Part shown: positions 54,796 through 64,000 of the stretch, one piece after another
How the letters are laid out: each line of letters starts with the position of its first letter
Numbering within the stretch: position 1 is the first letter of the stretch
NCBI GenBank assembly: GCA_905160935.1
Contig: CAJHZI010000190.1
Location: 465,501-529,500 of the forward strand
DNA: 64,000 nucleotides
Reading direction: 5' to 3'
Source of the DNA: Enchytraeus crypticus
Taxonomy: Eukaryota > Annelida > Clitellata > Enchytraeida > Enchytraeidae
Translations under genes and position numbers: made by a program
Notes under the pieces: generated by a model
The model's input: only the letters and a program-made list of their open reading frames with translations
The model's database searches: none
What the model was told of the DNA's origin: nothing

Positions 54796-55280
54796 ATATT
54801 TTGGTACGCATATTTTGATACAGACGTCAAGCAGAGGTATGCTTGAAACGGCTTTAAGGCCCGCTAACTATTCATTTACATATTCCGCATTTTCGATGGA
54901 TGTACAGAGCTTCAAATCATTTTAATGTCAAAACTAACTATAAATCAACTTCATGTATGCGATACAAGCTAAAATTAAAGCAAAATTGTTAAATTAACGT
55001 TAAAATACGACAAGTGCTTTAAATCGCTATGGTGTAGTATAAATGAAAAGTTAACTAACTGATATACTGTACTGTACTAATCTACTTTATAGTTATTCGA
55101 AGACCATTACATCTTAACTTTGAGGAAAACTAATAGATTCGTTAACTTTACTGAAGCGTACGTCAGGTTCAAGTTCAACTAAATTATCGTAATTAGGCCT
55201 ATAGACTCGTTAAGTGGCGAAAGCAGACTATGTTTTCAACAATATAACGACCAGCCATGTAGCAGTAGCAGAACAACTAA

Positions 55281-55283
<3 letters not shown>
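54796..55283. other. Spacer, nothing recognised
   Basis: AT-rich; TAGGCCTAT at 55194. AGCTCCGCATATTTTGGTAC (54800-54819) may be a further piece of the fold-back element. Confidence 0.4.

Positions 55284-55322
<39 letters not shown>
55284..55322. repeat. (GA)n microsatellite
   Basis: Pure GA run; the open frame across it is only Arg-Glu repeats. Confidence 0.95.
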
Positions 55323-55327
<5 letters not shown>

Positions 55328-56071
55328 CAGAAGATGACTTATTTAAATATGGCTTGCTTTAACATATTCAAAGATGAAAAGGTTTTGATGAGGAGTTTGA
55401 CAGGATTATACTATAACTGATGGTACGATTATTTGCTAAGCATGAATTGAGTCGTACAGATTAGGATATGAAATTACAGTAAAATTTTGTTTCTCGCAAA
55501 AATCTATGATAAACATGTCAAGTTATATACGCCCAGGCTATAGACCTTTTATAAAGGTGTTTACTCTGAAAAATCACCTTATGTATTATTTCATTCGCTG
55601 AGGCGGCGCCACTGTGCATCATAAAATTGATTGTTTTGTGGCTGTCAACTGCAATGTAAAATATCCTTAAAATGTAATATAACCTCTCTAGATATTCGAT
55701 CTAGACATATATTAACTGTAAATTAAGACATATGTTTATCGCCATTTGACCAGAAATTGAAATAAATTTTTTTGTAATCGTTTAGAATACCATTCTGTTA
55801 ATAAATGAAGAAATACATAACAGATATATACGAATATATAGAATATTGCCAGCCGGCAATAGAAGCACACACCCCTCCCCACTCTCCCACTAGGCTTTGT
55901 TTATTATGTGAACAGAGTTACCGCTACATATTATGAAAGGTCTATAGAAGTTTAAATATTATATACACCGCTTTACAGATATTATCTAGACCGCTTTACA
56001 GATTATGTCAGGTACGTCCCCCAAGCACATGTCACTACATATCGATTCACCTCAAAGCGATATGAAACAAC
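55323..56071. other. Spacer, nothing recognised
   Basis: AT-rich without exon or repeat family. Confidence 0.4.
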
Positions 56072-56640
56072 AACAACAACAATACGATTAGAGTGCTACT
56101 GTTGTCCATGACAACATTGAGCAATGTGATACCAAATCAAAGCCGATGAGCAGAGTGAGGGGTCCATAAACGGTGCGAGCCAAAATCCGGGTGGTCAGTC
56201 CAAGGAAGGGTACTAGCGGAATGGAGGTCTACGTGTTGGTCTCAGTTCGTGGACGTTTGGTGGATATGAAAAGTCGAAGAGAAAAGATTTCAATCGCCTA
56301 TGAAACTGTTCGTGGAGTAGAAAAGGCTGATCAGGAATAGATGAGGGGGTGCGCAGAGTGGAAGGAAGAGAATTCCAGATCTGCGGGGCAGCATGCTGGA
56401 AGGAGCGCCTAGACATCTTGCTACGTGAAGGAAGGCACGGTTTCTCAAGAGTAACTAAATTAGAGGACCTGGTGGGCCTGGAGGTAGGTTGTCCCACTTG
56501 TAGTAAGTGGGACATGTAATTATTACCAGGAGTGGTAATAGACTTATAAGTTAGAGAAACTGTCTTGTATAAAATGCTTTCTCTAACTTTGAGCCAGTGT
56601 AAGGACTTGAGGATTGGAGTAACATGATGAAACAAGATGA
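56072..56640 (-). mobile_element. LINE-C-related 3' part, second subfamily
   Basis: Frame 56647-56213 encodes HVTPILKSLHWLKVRESILY, SLTYKSITTPGNNYMSHLLQ, QHAAPQIWNSLPSTLRTPSS; 3' UTR with a GTTGTTGTTGTTGTT-type tail. Clearly related to LINE-C but more diverged than the copies at 38-46 kb, so a separate subfamily. Confidence 0.88.
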
Positions 56641-56689
56641 AAAACATGTGCTGACGAGAAAGAAAGAAAATCCTAAACTTAAGCTTAAG

Positions 56690-56935
56690 AGAAGGTTAAT
56701 TGATGTTGGAATAGGAGATCGGAAAGGTAATTAAAAATGTTTGACAAAGATTTGAAAGCAACAAATTTGAATTTGAGTGATTTGAAAGTTAACAAAGCGA
56801 TTTTATACTTAATTCTTTGTACCATAGGAAGCCAATGAAGATTGATCTTATGGTGTGATCTATTGGTCAAACTCTTAATAATGAAATAATTAGTTTTTCT
56901 GTAGGTAAAAGCTATGACTTCAAAGTACAGCAATG
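56690..56935 (-). repeat. Other CR1/L2-like LINE C-terminal fragment
   Basis: Frame 56933-56685 reads NLHWLPMVQRIKYKIALLTF then KSLSNIFNYLSDLL, the LHWLP..QRI.YK...L.YKSL...YLSDLL pattern after the reverse transcriptase of CR1/L2 elements. A different family from LINE-C. Confidence 0.72.
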
Positions 56936-57173
56936 CACTTTCTTATTTAATAAATTACGAAAGAAGGCCTTAAATTTAATTTTATGTTAAATTTTAGCAA
57001 TATCTCAACCATATTTTAACATTCTAAGTATGTTATTAGTTTAAAATGTTAATATTTTAACCAACTAGATATCTGTGTGCATATTATGATGTCATTTGTG
57101 CACATAAAATAAAGAAAAACATATTTTAAAGATATTTAAATTACTTGTGCACGTAATTGCCTTGACAATAGAA

Positions 57174-57410
57174 TGTCTTAATAGGGTAGAGGTAACGTCG
57201 TGAACTTTTAAATGACAGATCCTAAGGTGAATTCAACCTTCGTAGGTTCGAATCCCAGCCGCGCTGATCTGAGAGTAAAATCTCGGACATTCACTGGAAT
57301 GGTTAAACTGAAAATGGTCTAAATTGTCTAGCGGTTTAAACATGTGTTATTGAAAGTATTACATATCAATGCAGTTGATCATTTCACTCAAATTCGTGTT
57401 TACTTTACTT
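57174..57410 (+). repeat. tRNA-derived SINE S4, copy 2
   Basis: AATGTCTTAATAGGGTAGAG (box A eroded), TAGGTTCGAATCCCAGCCGC (box B), CTGAGAGTAAAATCTCGGAC, GTCTAGCGGTTTAAACATGT, ATCAATGCAGTTGATCATTT. Confidence 0.85.
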
Positions 57411-57904
57411 TAACAATCTCTTTAAAAAGTATTTTAGAAAAGTATTTTCAAGAGGCTTTTCAAAACAATATTTTATTCTATATTTTCAAAATACTTGTGA
57501 AAAGTATTTTGCCCATCACATTGTAGTGTAGAGGTCTACAATGAAGAAGGTAGCTTTATAAATGTTCTTGCTCCATTGCTTAATTATTACGGGAAAACTA
57601 ATATTTGTTACTAAGGATTTTATTTATGATCGATAACACTGCGTTGCTGAGAAGAAAATAAACAAAGTTGTTGATGTTTTTTAAATCCTTTCAATTCTTA
57701 TAATTTTTATCAAGTAAATCTCTTCATCTAATTTGATCTGACTTACGGCATGCCTAATAGATTTCAGGTAATTAATTCGCACTGAAGTCATTTTTTGGTG
57801 ATGACTAGGCTTATTGTGTGTTTTTGTTGTGAATTTCAAGTTTCAGAGCATGTTGGAACAAAAGTCAAGATGCAACTTGTTGATGTAAAATTAAAAGTAA
57901 AAAG
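57411..57904. other. Spacer between two S4 copies
   Basis: AT-rich; includes short AAAGTATTTT repeats (57420-57510). No gene. Confidence 0.45.
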
Positions 57905-58130
57905 TAAACACGCATTATAGTGAAATGATCAACTATGTTGATATCTATCACTATTTAATACCATATGTTTAAACCGTTAGGCAATTTAGTCCATTTTCCG
58001 TATAACCAGTCCAGTGAATGTCCGAGATTTTACTCTCAGATCAGCGCGGCTGGGATTCGAACCCGCGAGCAGGATCAGTCATTTAAAACTTCATGACGTT
58101 ACCCCTACGCTATTGAGACATTCAATGTCT
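57905..58130 (-). repeat. tRNA-derived SINE S4, copy 3 (inverted)
   Basis: Reverse complement reads GAATGTCTCAATAGCGTAGG, GGGTTCGAATCCCAGCCGCG, CTGATCTGAGAGTAAAATCT, TAAACATATGGTATTAAATA, ATCAACATAGTTGATCATTT, then an AAACACGC end. Next to it ATTGAGACATTCAATGTCTCAATAGC forms a small palindrome from a doubled head. Confidence 0.85.
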
Positions 58131-58908
58131 CAATAGCATTCAATGTCAATTAACTTTATGGATAATATTGGATATGAACTGTACTGCTACTGTACGGATA
58201 ACGCTCCTATATCCGTGAATGCCAGTTTGAGACAAGATTATCAAGAAATCATGCGAGGGCTTATGCTCTGTCGTTTTATGCTATATAATGCAGCACATTA
58301 ACATGAATGTTTTTACAGATATAATGAATGCTCAAGTATTCAGTGTGTAGAGCATGCAGGTAAAAGCTTGAAATATTAAAGGCCTACCTATGGGTCGGAT
58401 TCTCAAGTGAGCATGAGCAAGTACAATCGCAGAACTTCATTTTACCACCAACTATATAATAAGAACTAAGCAAAACATGTGCAGTAACTGTTAGGCGATT
58501 TCAAGGATGACTATTTCATTATAAAAATGTTCTCTAACTTTACAATAAGATAACTATATTATACAGTATGAGAGCACTGAGTATCTTGCATATATTTGTA
58601 ATCATTCATGTTCTGTGCAAGATTATCTTATACAAGTATACTTGTTGGATGTCAAGGGTTTCTTATTTTATTTCTCTGAATGCTGCTAATTCGTAAATAT
58701 TAATAGTGCAAATTAAAGGTTTGTATTGATAGATGATCAATCCTCAACGTAGTATAATCCAAACCTTTATTTGAAATTATTATGCCTGACTGAGTTTTGA
58801 TCACCGGAACGGCACCATTTAGAATCTTTTTTTTTTCTTCAGCACATGTTTTTACAAGTCGTTTAGCTGAATCGGTTTGTAATGAATTTTTATTGGGAGG
58901 GGGGGGGG
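58131..58908. other. Spacer, nothing recognised
   Basis: AT-rich without exon; a poly-G run at 58898-58908. Confidence 0.4.
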
Positions 58909-58970
58909 CTTTCCTGACGTCATTCTTTTATGTGGATATGGACATTAAACTTTTATTATTATTATTAATT
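58909..58970 (+). repeat. SINE S1a 3' end, diverged
   Basis: CTTTCCTGACGTCATTCTTT, TATGTGGATATGGACATTAA, ACTTTTATTATTATTATTA. Confidence 0.55.
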
Positions 58971-60130
58971 AATGAGAAAATATATAAACTAGGAAGTTGG
59001 ACGGCTACAAAGCACTTAAGGAAAGAAAGTAAAGTTAAGCACTTAAAGTAATGTATCAATGTGCAAAATGTGCAATTAATTGCAAAAGCCAGGATCTGAC
59101 TATGCTTGTAAGTTGTGTTATAGCCTTAGTCTTGGTTCGTAAATACCCTATGATTATTGCTTTTTAATAGGTCAGCAAAAGTTAACGACTAATTTAATTG
59201 TTAACATTTAAAAAAATTTTAACGCTGAATATAATTCTTTATGATTATTCGAAAAAATCTTTTTTTGCTTACTTGACATAGCTGAAACAATGTTTGGGTG
59301 CGTAAAGTAAGCAACAATGACAGACAGCATGTTAAAAATACAGGACAAGTTAAATATAAGGCCGGTTCTGGTCTTATATCTGATTATTTTAGATTTAAAT
59401 TGTCTGATGACTGTATAATATATTCTACTGAAAGCTTTTTCGGTATGATTTGCAACAAAGCATTGGCTTGTCACGAATCAGAAACAATAATTATCAAGTT
59501 CGTGAAAAATTAACTAAAATTAACAATTAAGTAATCGTTAAATTTAAAAAAAGTTAACTGTTAAAAAATGTAATTCTCTCCCAGCCTTAGTTTTTTAATG
59601 TATTCTAAGCATTACGACATGAAAGTCCAACATGTCTAATTCTAATTTAATTGCCTATTCTATTCTTTCTTCTGTTAAAAAGATTTCATGTTCATTGCAG
59701 GACATAACTGAATACAGAGCTGAATTTGTATCTCCCGCTGTAAGGTTTCATTTTAGTCCTACTGGTGGACGTAGTGCTGGTATCTCCCAGCTAGCCAGTG
59801 GTATAATGTCGCTAATTATTTTTTCGTGCCACCCGTGTAGATAAAAGCTTGTTAGAGGTGCTTTGCATGTGGCCTTTATAATTGGTGCCTTAGAAACAAT
59901 TTGGAGCCAAATTATATTTAAACTTCTTTGACTCAAGTGGATAGATAACAAATTTAAAAAATGTCTTAGCATTATTTTAAATGCCATTCACATTATTTTC
60001 ACATATTTCTGTGGATGCTTTTTTATGTCTAATTGCACGATTTCGTTATCAATATTAATGTCTTAATGTTTAGGCTGTCGTGCTATGATGCTAATTTAAG
60101 TTTAATCGTGTGCTTTGAAATGCCTGATAT
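58971..60130. other. Spacer, no gene seen
   Basis: AT-rich, about 1.1 kb, short open frames only, none recognised. Confidence 0.4.
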
Positions 60131-60400
60131 AACATAACATAACGGCACACTGGGACAGGAAGCACAGATGCTTGTTTAAGGCCCATTTAGTCCTTCCTCT
60201 TCATGGTTATTAGTAATCGTTGCCTTTTGATGGCGCATCAATTGCAGCCGGTGCGGATTTAAGAATAGCCTGCCATCACCCCGGAATTTTTTCTTTCCTG
60301 AGCAGTCAACACTTGGTTTTCCAAGGTGGTCGCCCACAAAGTACTAACCGAGGTCGATGTAGCTTAACTTCGATAATTGACTCGCAACTAAACCAAGTGC
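60131..60400 (-). repeat. 5S-rRNA-like element, probable SINE3-type
   Basis: On the minus strand 60399-60310 is a 90-base 5S-rRNA-like sequence: TATCGAAGTTAAGCTACATC matches 5S box A, and GGTTAGTACTTTGTGGGCGA then CCACCTTGGAA match the internal element and box C. About 30 bases of the 5' half of normal 5S are absent. Its ends, CACTTGGTTT and AAACCAAGTG, are exact reverse complements, so a closing stem like 5S helix I is kept. It is followed by about 170 bases (AATTCCGGGGTGATGGCAGG, CTTCCTGTCCCAGTGTGCCG) and a GTTATGTTATGTTAT end. This suits a 5S-derived SINE; a single pseudogene is the alternative. Confidence 0.65.
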
Positions 60401-60481
60401 GCAAAATCCCGCCGTCAGTGTGCTAAATCCCGCTGTCAGTGTGCAAAATCCCACCGTCAGTGCGCTAAATCCCACCGTCAA
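60397..60481. repeat. 21-bp tandem repeat, 4 units, beside the 5S-like element
   Basis: GTGCGCAAAATCCCGCCGTC plus A, repeated with few differences. On the minus strand the array sits directly upstream of the 5S-like sequence. Confidence 0.92.
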
Positions 60482-60699
60482 TGCCGTCAATATTATCAAT
60501 CAACACACCATTCATTCATTGATATTAGAGTTCGAAATCCTTTATTTTCAAAAAACATTCTTCACATTTGGTTACATTCTGTTCTCATTTTGTACTGATA
60601 TTTGGTTAATTAGTGCTCAGCTTTATTGTACATTTTTTTCAGTCTTTATGAGACTTTCTGATGCGCTATATTGTGCTCACTTTTATGAGTATCTCTCTT
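60482..60699. other. Short spacer
   Basis: AT-rich stretch between the 21-bp array and LINE-A; nothing recognised. Confidence 0.4.
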
Positions 60700-61640
60700 A
60701 GTGCACTGCCCACAGGCAGGTCCATGGTACATAACGCCTCCACTCTTCTCTGTCTTCTGCCGTCCTCTTCATTTCCACATATGAGTGGGTCTTTAAATCA
60801 TCTAACATACCTAATCTCGGCCTGCCCCTGCCTCTTTTTCCTTCATTCTACCTTCTATGACCTCTTTTAATAGACCTTCTCCCCTTAGAATGTGTCCTAT
60901 CCATCTCTTCTTCCTATTTCTTAATACATTTATCAACTGTCTATCTGTGCCAACTCTCTCTAGGACTTCCTCATTTGTAACCTTTTGAGTCCAGCGAATC
61001 CTCTCCATTCTTCTCCAAATCCACATTTCCAATGCCTCCAGTTTCCTAATATCTTCCTTCCTTAAGGTCCATGTTTCACATCCATACAATGGCGTGGTCC
61101 AAACCAAAGTTTTAACTATCTTTATCTTTGTGTCTTTCTTTAGACTTTTTGTTAGTAGTTCTTTTCTACTACTAAAGGCCGCTTTTGCTTGTGCAATCCT
61201 ACTGCATATTTCCGTCTCACATTTCCCATCGTCGGTTATAGTATGACCCAAATATTTGAAACTCCTTACCTGTTCCAATTTCGTACCATTTATTGTGATA
61301 TTAACTTCACCTTTAATATTGGACACTCTCATAACCTTGATCTTTTTTATATTAATCTTCATGCCATACCTTAGGGCCGTATCATTCAGCCTATCCATTA
61401 TCTTCTGCAATCCAATCTCGCTGCCCGCTACCATTCATTTGTCATCTGCAAATCGTACATCTTGTAACAAATTTCCTCCTACTTTTATTCTTTCTTCTAA
61501 GTCGTCCATGGCTTCCTCCATCATTGCCTCAGCGTAAATGTTAAACAGCAGCGGCGAAATGCTACAACCTTGTCTTACTCCACATCCTATTTCACCTTCT
61601 TCTGAGTAATCTTGTTGGATTTTGATTACTGCTCTTTGAT
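60700..61640 (-). mobile_element. LINE-A (RTE-like) 3' half
   Basis: 5'-truncated copy. Reverse transcriptase end with VRFADD (about 61465-61440), then a stop and the long frame 61434-60811: GSEIGLQKIMDRLNDTALRY, RSFKYLGHTITDDGKCETEI, YGCETWTLRKEDIRKLEALE, GHILRGEGLLKEVIEGRMK. The 3' end is GGACCTGCCTGTGGGCAGTG, CACTAAGAGA. It keeps the FADD box that the 28-31 kb copy has lost. Confidence 0.92.
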
Positions 61641-61644
61641 TATA

Positions 61645-61790
61645 AAATAATTAAATAAATATTAAACTCTGCTTAAATAAATAAATATTTAAAATAAATA
61701 AATAAATAAATATTTATTTATTTATTTTATACTCATAATTACTGCTCTTTATGAGTGTAAAATAAATAAATAAATATTAAACTCTGCTTT
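61645..61790. repeat. (ATAA)n/(TTTA)n low-complexity with small duplication
   Basis: Runs of AAATAAATAAAT, a palindrome AAATAAATATTTATTTATTT, and the words ATTACTGCTCTTT and ATTAAACTCTGCTT each present twice. Confidence 0.85.
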
Positions 61791-61869
61791 GATATCGATT
61801 TGAAAATCAGCATTTTACAATTAACATTTGATATCAGAGCAGTGTTACTTTGAATTTATTTAAATTTGC

Positions 61870-61870
61870 A

Positions 61871-61928
<58 letters not shown>

Positions 61929-62066
61929 TATATATATAATATATATATATAATATACATTGTATGTATATAATTACATATATATATATAATTATATATAT
62001 ACAATGTATATTATATATATATATATTTTATATATATATATATAAATATATACATATATATATATA
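61870..62066. repeat. Large (TA)n palindrome
   Basis: TA repeats with symmetric interruptions: TATACATTGTATGTATATAA on the left and ATATATACAATGTATATTAT on the right, and ATATAAAATATA mirrored by TATATTTTATAT, centred near 61972. Confidence 0.9.
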
Positions 62067-62491
62067 TATCCATACAATAGCGTGGTTTGGACCACGCTAT
62101 TGTGTGGATGTGTGATATGGACCTTAAGGAAGGAAGTTATTAGGAATCTGGAGGCGTTGTAAATGTGGATTTAGAGAAGAATGGAGAGGATTAGTTGGAC
62201 TCAAAAGGTTACAAATAAGGAAGTTCTGGAGAGAGTTTGCACAGATAGACAGTTGATAAATGTATTAAGAAATAGGAAGAAGAGTTGGATAGGACACATT
62301 CTAAGGGGGAAAGGTCTATTAAAAGAGGTCATAGAAGGTAGACTGGAAGGAAAAAGAGGCAGGGGCAGGCCGAGATTAGGTATGTTAGATGATTTAAAGA
62401 CCCACTCATATGTGGAAAGGAAGAGGAAGGCGGAAGGCAGAGAAGAGTGGAGGCGTTATATACCATGGACCTTCCAATAGGCAGTGCACTA

Positions 62492-62495
<4 letters not shown>
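62067..62495 (+). mobile_element. LINE-A 3' end fragment with inverted 5' edge
   Basis: Encodes MERISWTQKVTNKEVLERVC, HILRGKGLLKEVIEGRLEGK, GRGRPRLGMLDDLKTHSYVE and ends GACCTTCCAATAGGCAGTGC, ACTAAGA before a (TA)n tract. At its 5' edge CCATACAATAGCGTGGTTTG is followed by its own reverse complement (ACCACGCTATTGTGTGG), a 5'-inversion-like junction. Inverted relative to the copy at 60.7-61.6 kb. Confidence 0.88.

Positions 62496-62537
<42 letters not shown>
62496..62537. repeat. (TA)n microsatellite
   Basis: TA run directly at the 3' end of the LINE-A fragment. Confidence 0.93.
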
Positions 62538-62540
<3 letters not shown>

Positions 62541-62894
62541 ATAATTATATATATTTATCAAATGTTAATTGCAAATTGTTTATTTTTTAAATTACTATGA
62601 TTTACTAGTTTATACTAGTTACCGAAATTATAAATTGTAGATTCCTAGTGATTATGAAAGAAATCTGAGATCATATTCAGATTGTAAACATTCAAATTCA
62701 GCCATGATAAAGGGTAACACATAAACAAATTTGTCTGAGGTATTTAAGTTTTGAGAGTTTTGATATGAGAAGCTAATTTCTTATTATATTTATTATTGTT
62801 TACTATATAATTAAGTTTATTTATTTACTGTCTAATGATAAGTAAACTTGTTTAGTTAGTTAAGTTGCTACTGATCTCTCTACTGTTTGTGTAT
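62538..62894. other. Spacer, nothing recognised
   Basis: AT-rich sequence without exon or repeat family. Confidence 0.4.
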
Positions 62895-63190
62895 TAGAAT
62901 TCTCTCTCTCTCTCATTACTTTCTGTCGAGTGATTAGTCCATGGTACATATTCCTACTCACATGCTGCTTTCACACACCGTAAATCTTGAACACTGCATC
63001 GATTAAGGAGTTAAAGCCTTAACAGAAAGCCATTCTTGAACCGCACCTTAATATAGCGTACAGCTTGGGAATAATATGGACTCTGAGGTGGTTTCCTATT
63101 GCCTTCCTCGGTTCTTGCTCACTCGTCTCTTAGGACACATGTAGTTTACCGTTAGTCAATTGTTCGGTGTCCCGGATGCAAAACGGGTTT
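62895..63190 (-). repeat. SINE S3 copy (LINE-A tail), diverged
   Basis: Reverse complement: CCCGTTTTGCATCCGGGACA, GAACCGAGGAAGGCAATAGG, AAACCACCTCAGAGTCCATA, TTCCCAAGCTGTACGCTATA, GTGTGTGAAAGCAGCATGTG, ATATGTACCATGGACTAATC, ending in a GAGAGAGAGAG run. Confidence 0.65.
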
Positions 63191-64000
63191 TTTAAATAGA
63201 AATTGAATTGTATTTTAATTAAGACATTGTAATAAATACCATCAGTTAAATCTACAGACATTGTGGTGATCTACTGGTTCTTTTTATTTAATATATAACA
63301 TCTAGGCTCTGGTTTCCGCTAAATCTATTCTATTTTCGCGTTTAATATGAAGAAGTTTCTTTTGCACTTTTGTAGTTCGCTGTTAATGAAAGTGTATTGA
63401 TTCGATAGTATCACAGAAGATTTGATAAAATCACACAATCACTCTAAATTTTATAGAGATTTTGTTCGATGTGTAACTGTTTGAGCCTGTGGTAGTGGTT
63501 TTGCTGATGCCTCTATGTGATTTCAATTATTTTAAGTAATAATTTGATTAACAATAATAATTATAATTTTGATGACAGATAAAATAATTGAATACTAACT
63601 TTCTTCTATAGCTTATGAAGTATAAGATTAATTAATTTTGAAGTAAGTAATTATTATGAAATTAATTAATTATTATGAATTATTATGTTAATTAATTATG
63701 AAGTATAAGATTAATTAGTTAAGATTAATTTCTTACTAATTATGAAATGTACAAAAATTATACTTGTATGATATAATTGAGTACTATATAAATTTATTCA
63801 GTACTCTTGTTTACTGTCAAAATTCTCAGTAGTGTTTTAATTTTTATGTTTCAATTGTGCATGTCATTTGTTCTAAAGTTGATTTGTAAGATTTGATATT
63901 ATTCCAAGTGTTAGCTCTGAAATCAAATTTAGTTCATGTTCAACTTTTTGGATCTCCCTGAATAAGAATAACGCTCAAGGTTATAGCATAATTTAACCTA
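63191..64000. other. AT-rich end of window, nothing recognised
   Basis: Mostly AT-rich; TTAATTAATTATGAA-type repeats at about 63620-63730. No exon or known repeat. Confidence 0.45.

Noticed and set aside
55214-55420. 68-codon frame with Arg-Glu run
   Set aside because: Created by the (GA)n microsatellite.
1-64000. LTR retroelements, endogenous viruses or capsid-bearing elements
   Set aside because: No long terminal repeats, protease/integrase or capsid-like frames were recognised; all reverse transcriptase remnants are of LINE type.

Overview
The window reads as nuclear DNA of an animal, probably a marine invertebrate. It is AT-rich, host exons are short and separated by introns of hundreds to thousands of bases, and introns and intergenic DNA are packed with SINEs, LINE fragments, fold-back elements, microsatellites and minisatellites. 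Two-pass CD225/dispanin proteins, a class-I-like GLUT and a PBC-like TALE homeodomain fit a non-arthropod metazoan. A tunicate or other invertebrate deuterostome is possible, but the sequence alone does not settle it. I saw no LTR or capsid-bearing element.

Layout. (1) 1-8.5 kb, + strand: two tandem CD225 genes, each with two exons and a phase-1 intron at the same place in the domain. (2) 8.5-14.7 kb: no gene seen; minisatellites, SINE tails and a tRNA-derived SINE. (3) 14.7-31.4 kb, - strand: a facilitative sugar transporter (GLUT/SLC2A family) resolved into 13 coding exons with compatible phases, giving 651 codons. Only the start codon exon is not securely found; a TATA-like box and ATG near 34.2-34.3 kb are a weak candidate. 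One GLUT intron carries a 3.7-kb DNA transposon with ~350-bp inverted repeats, set in a (TA)n tract, whose transposase I cannot assign to a named superfamily. Another carries a ~3.1-kb RTE-like LINE. (4) 31.5-47.9 kb: no host gene seen; tandem arrays, a fold-back MITE with TA flanks, three CR1/L2-like LINE copies (two facing each other), SINEs and a CCAAT-box cluster. (5) 48.1-54.0 kb, - strand: a two-exon gene for a ~1464-residue protein with a C-terminal TALE homeodomain of PBC type and three blocks of short peptide repeats. (6) 54-64 kb: no host gene seen; a fold-back element, LINE fragments, an inverted pair of tRNA-SINEs, a 5S-rRNA-like sequence next to 21-bp repeats, and two inverted RTE-like LINE fragments around a large (TA)n palindrome.

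Repeat families, named here for cross-reference. LINE-A: RTE-like, 3' end with GGCAGTGCACT. LINE-B: a second RTE-like family ending GGGATTCAAGGGAAGATGATG. LINE-C: CR1/L2-like. SINE S1a: tail with GACGTTAAACC and ATT repeats. S1b: tRNA-like B box plus a GAGGAAACTGACGTTAA tail. S2 and S3: one shared 5' head with either a LINE-B tail (S2) or a LINE-A tail (S3). S4: tRNA-headed, three copies. The shared head with two LINE tails, the transposon, the repeat-rich homeodomain protein and the 5S-like element are the most unusual items. All exon boundaries were read by eye from splice signals and frame continuity, without transcript data.
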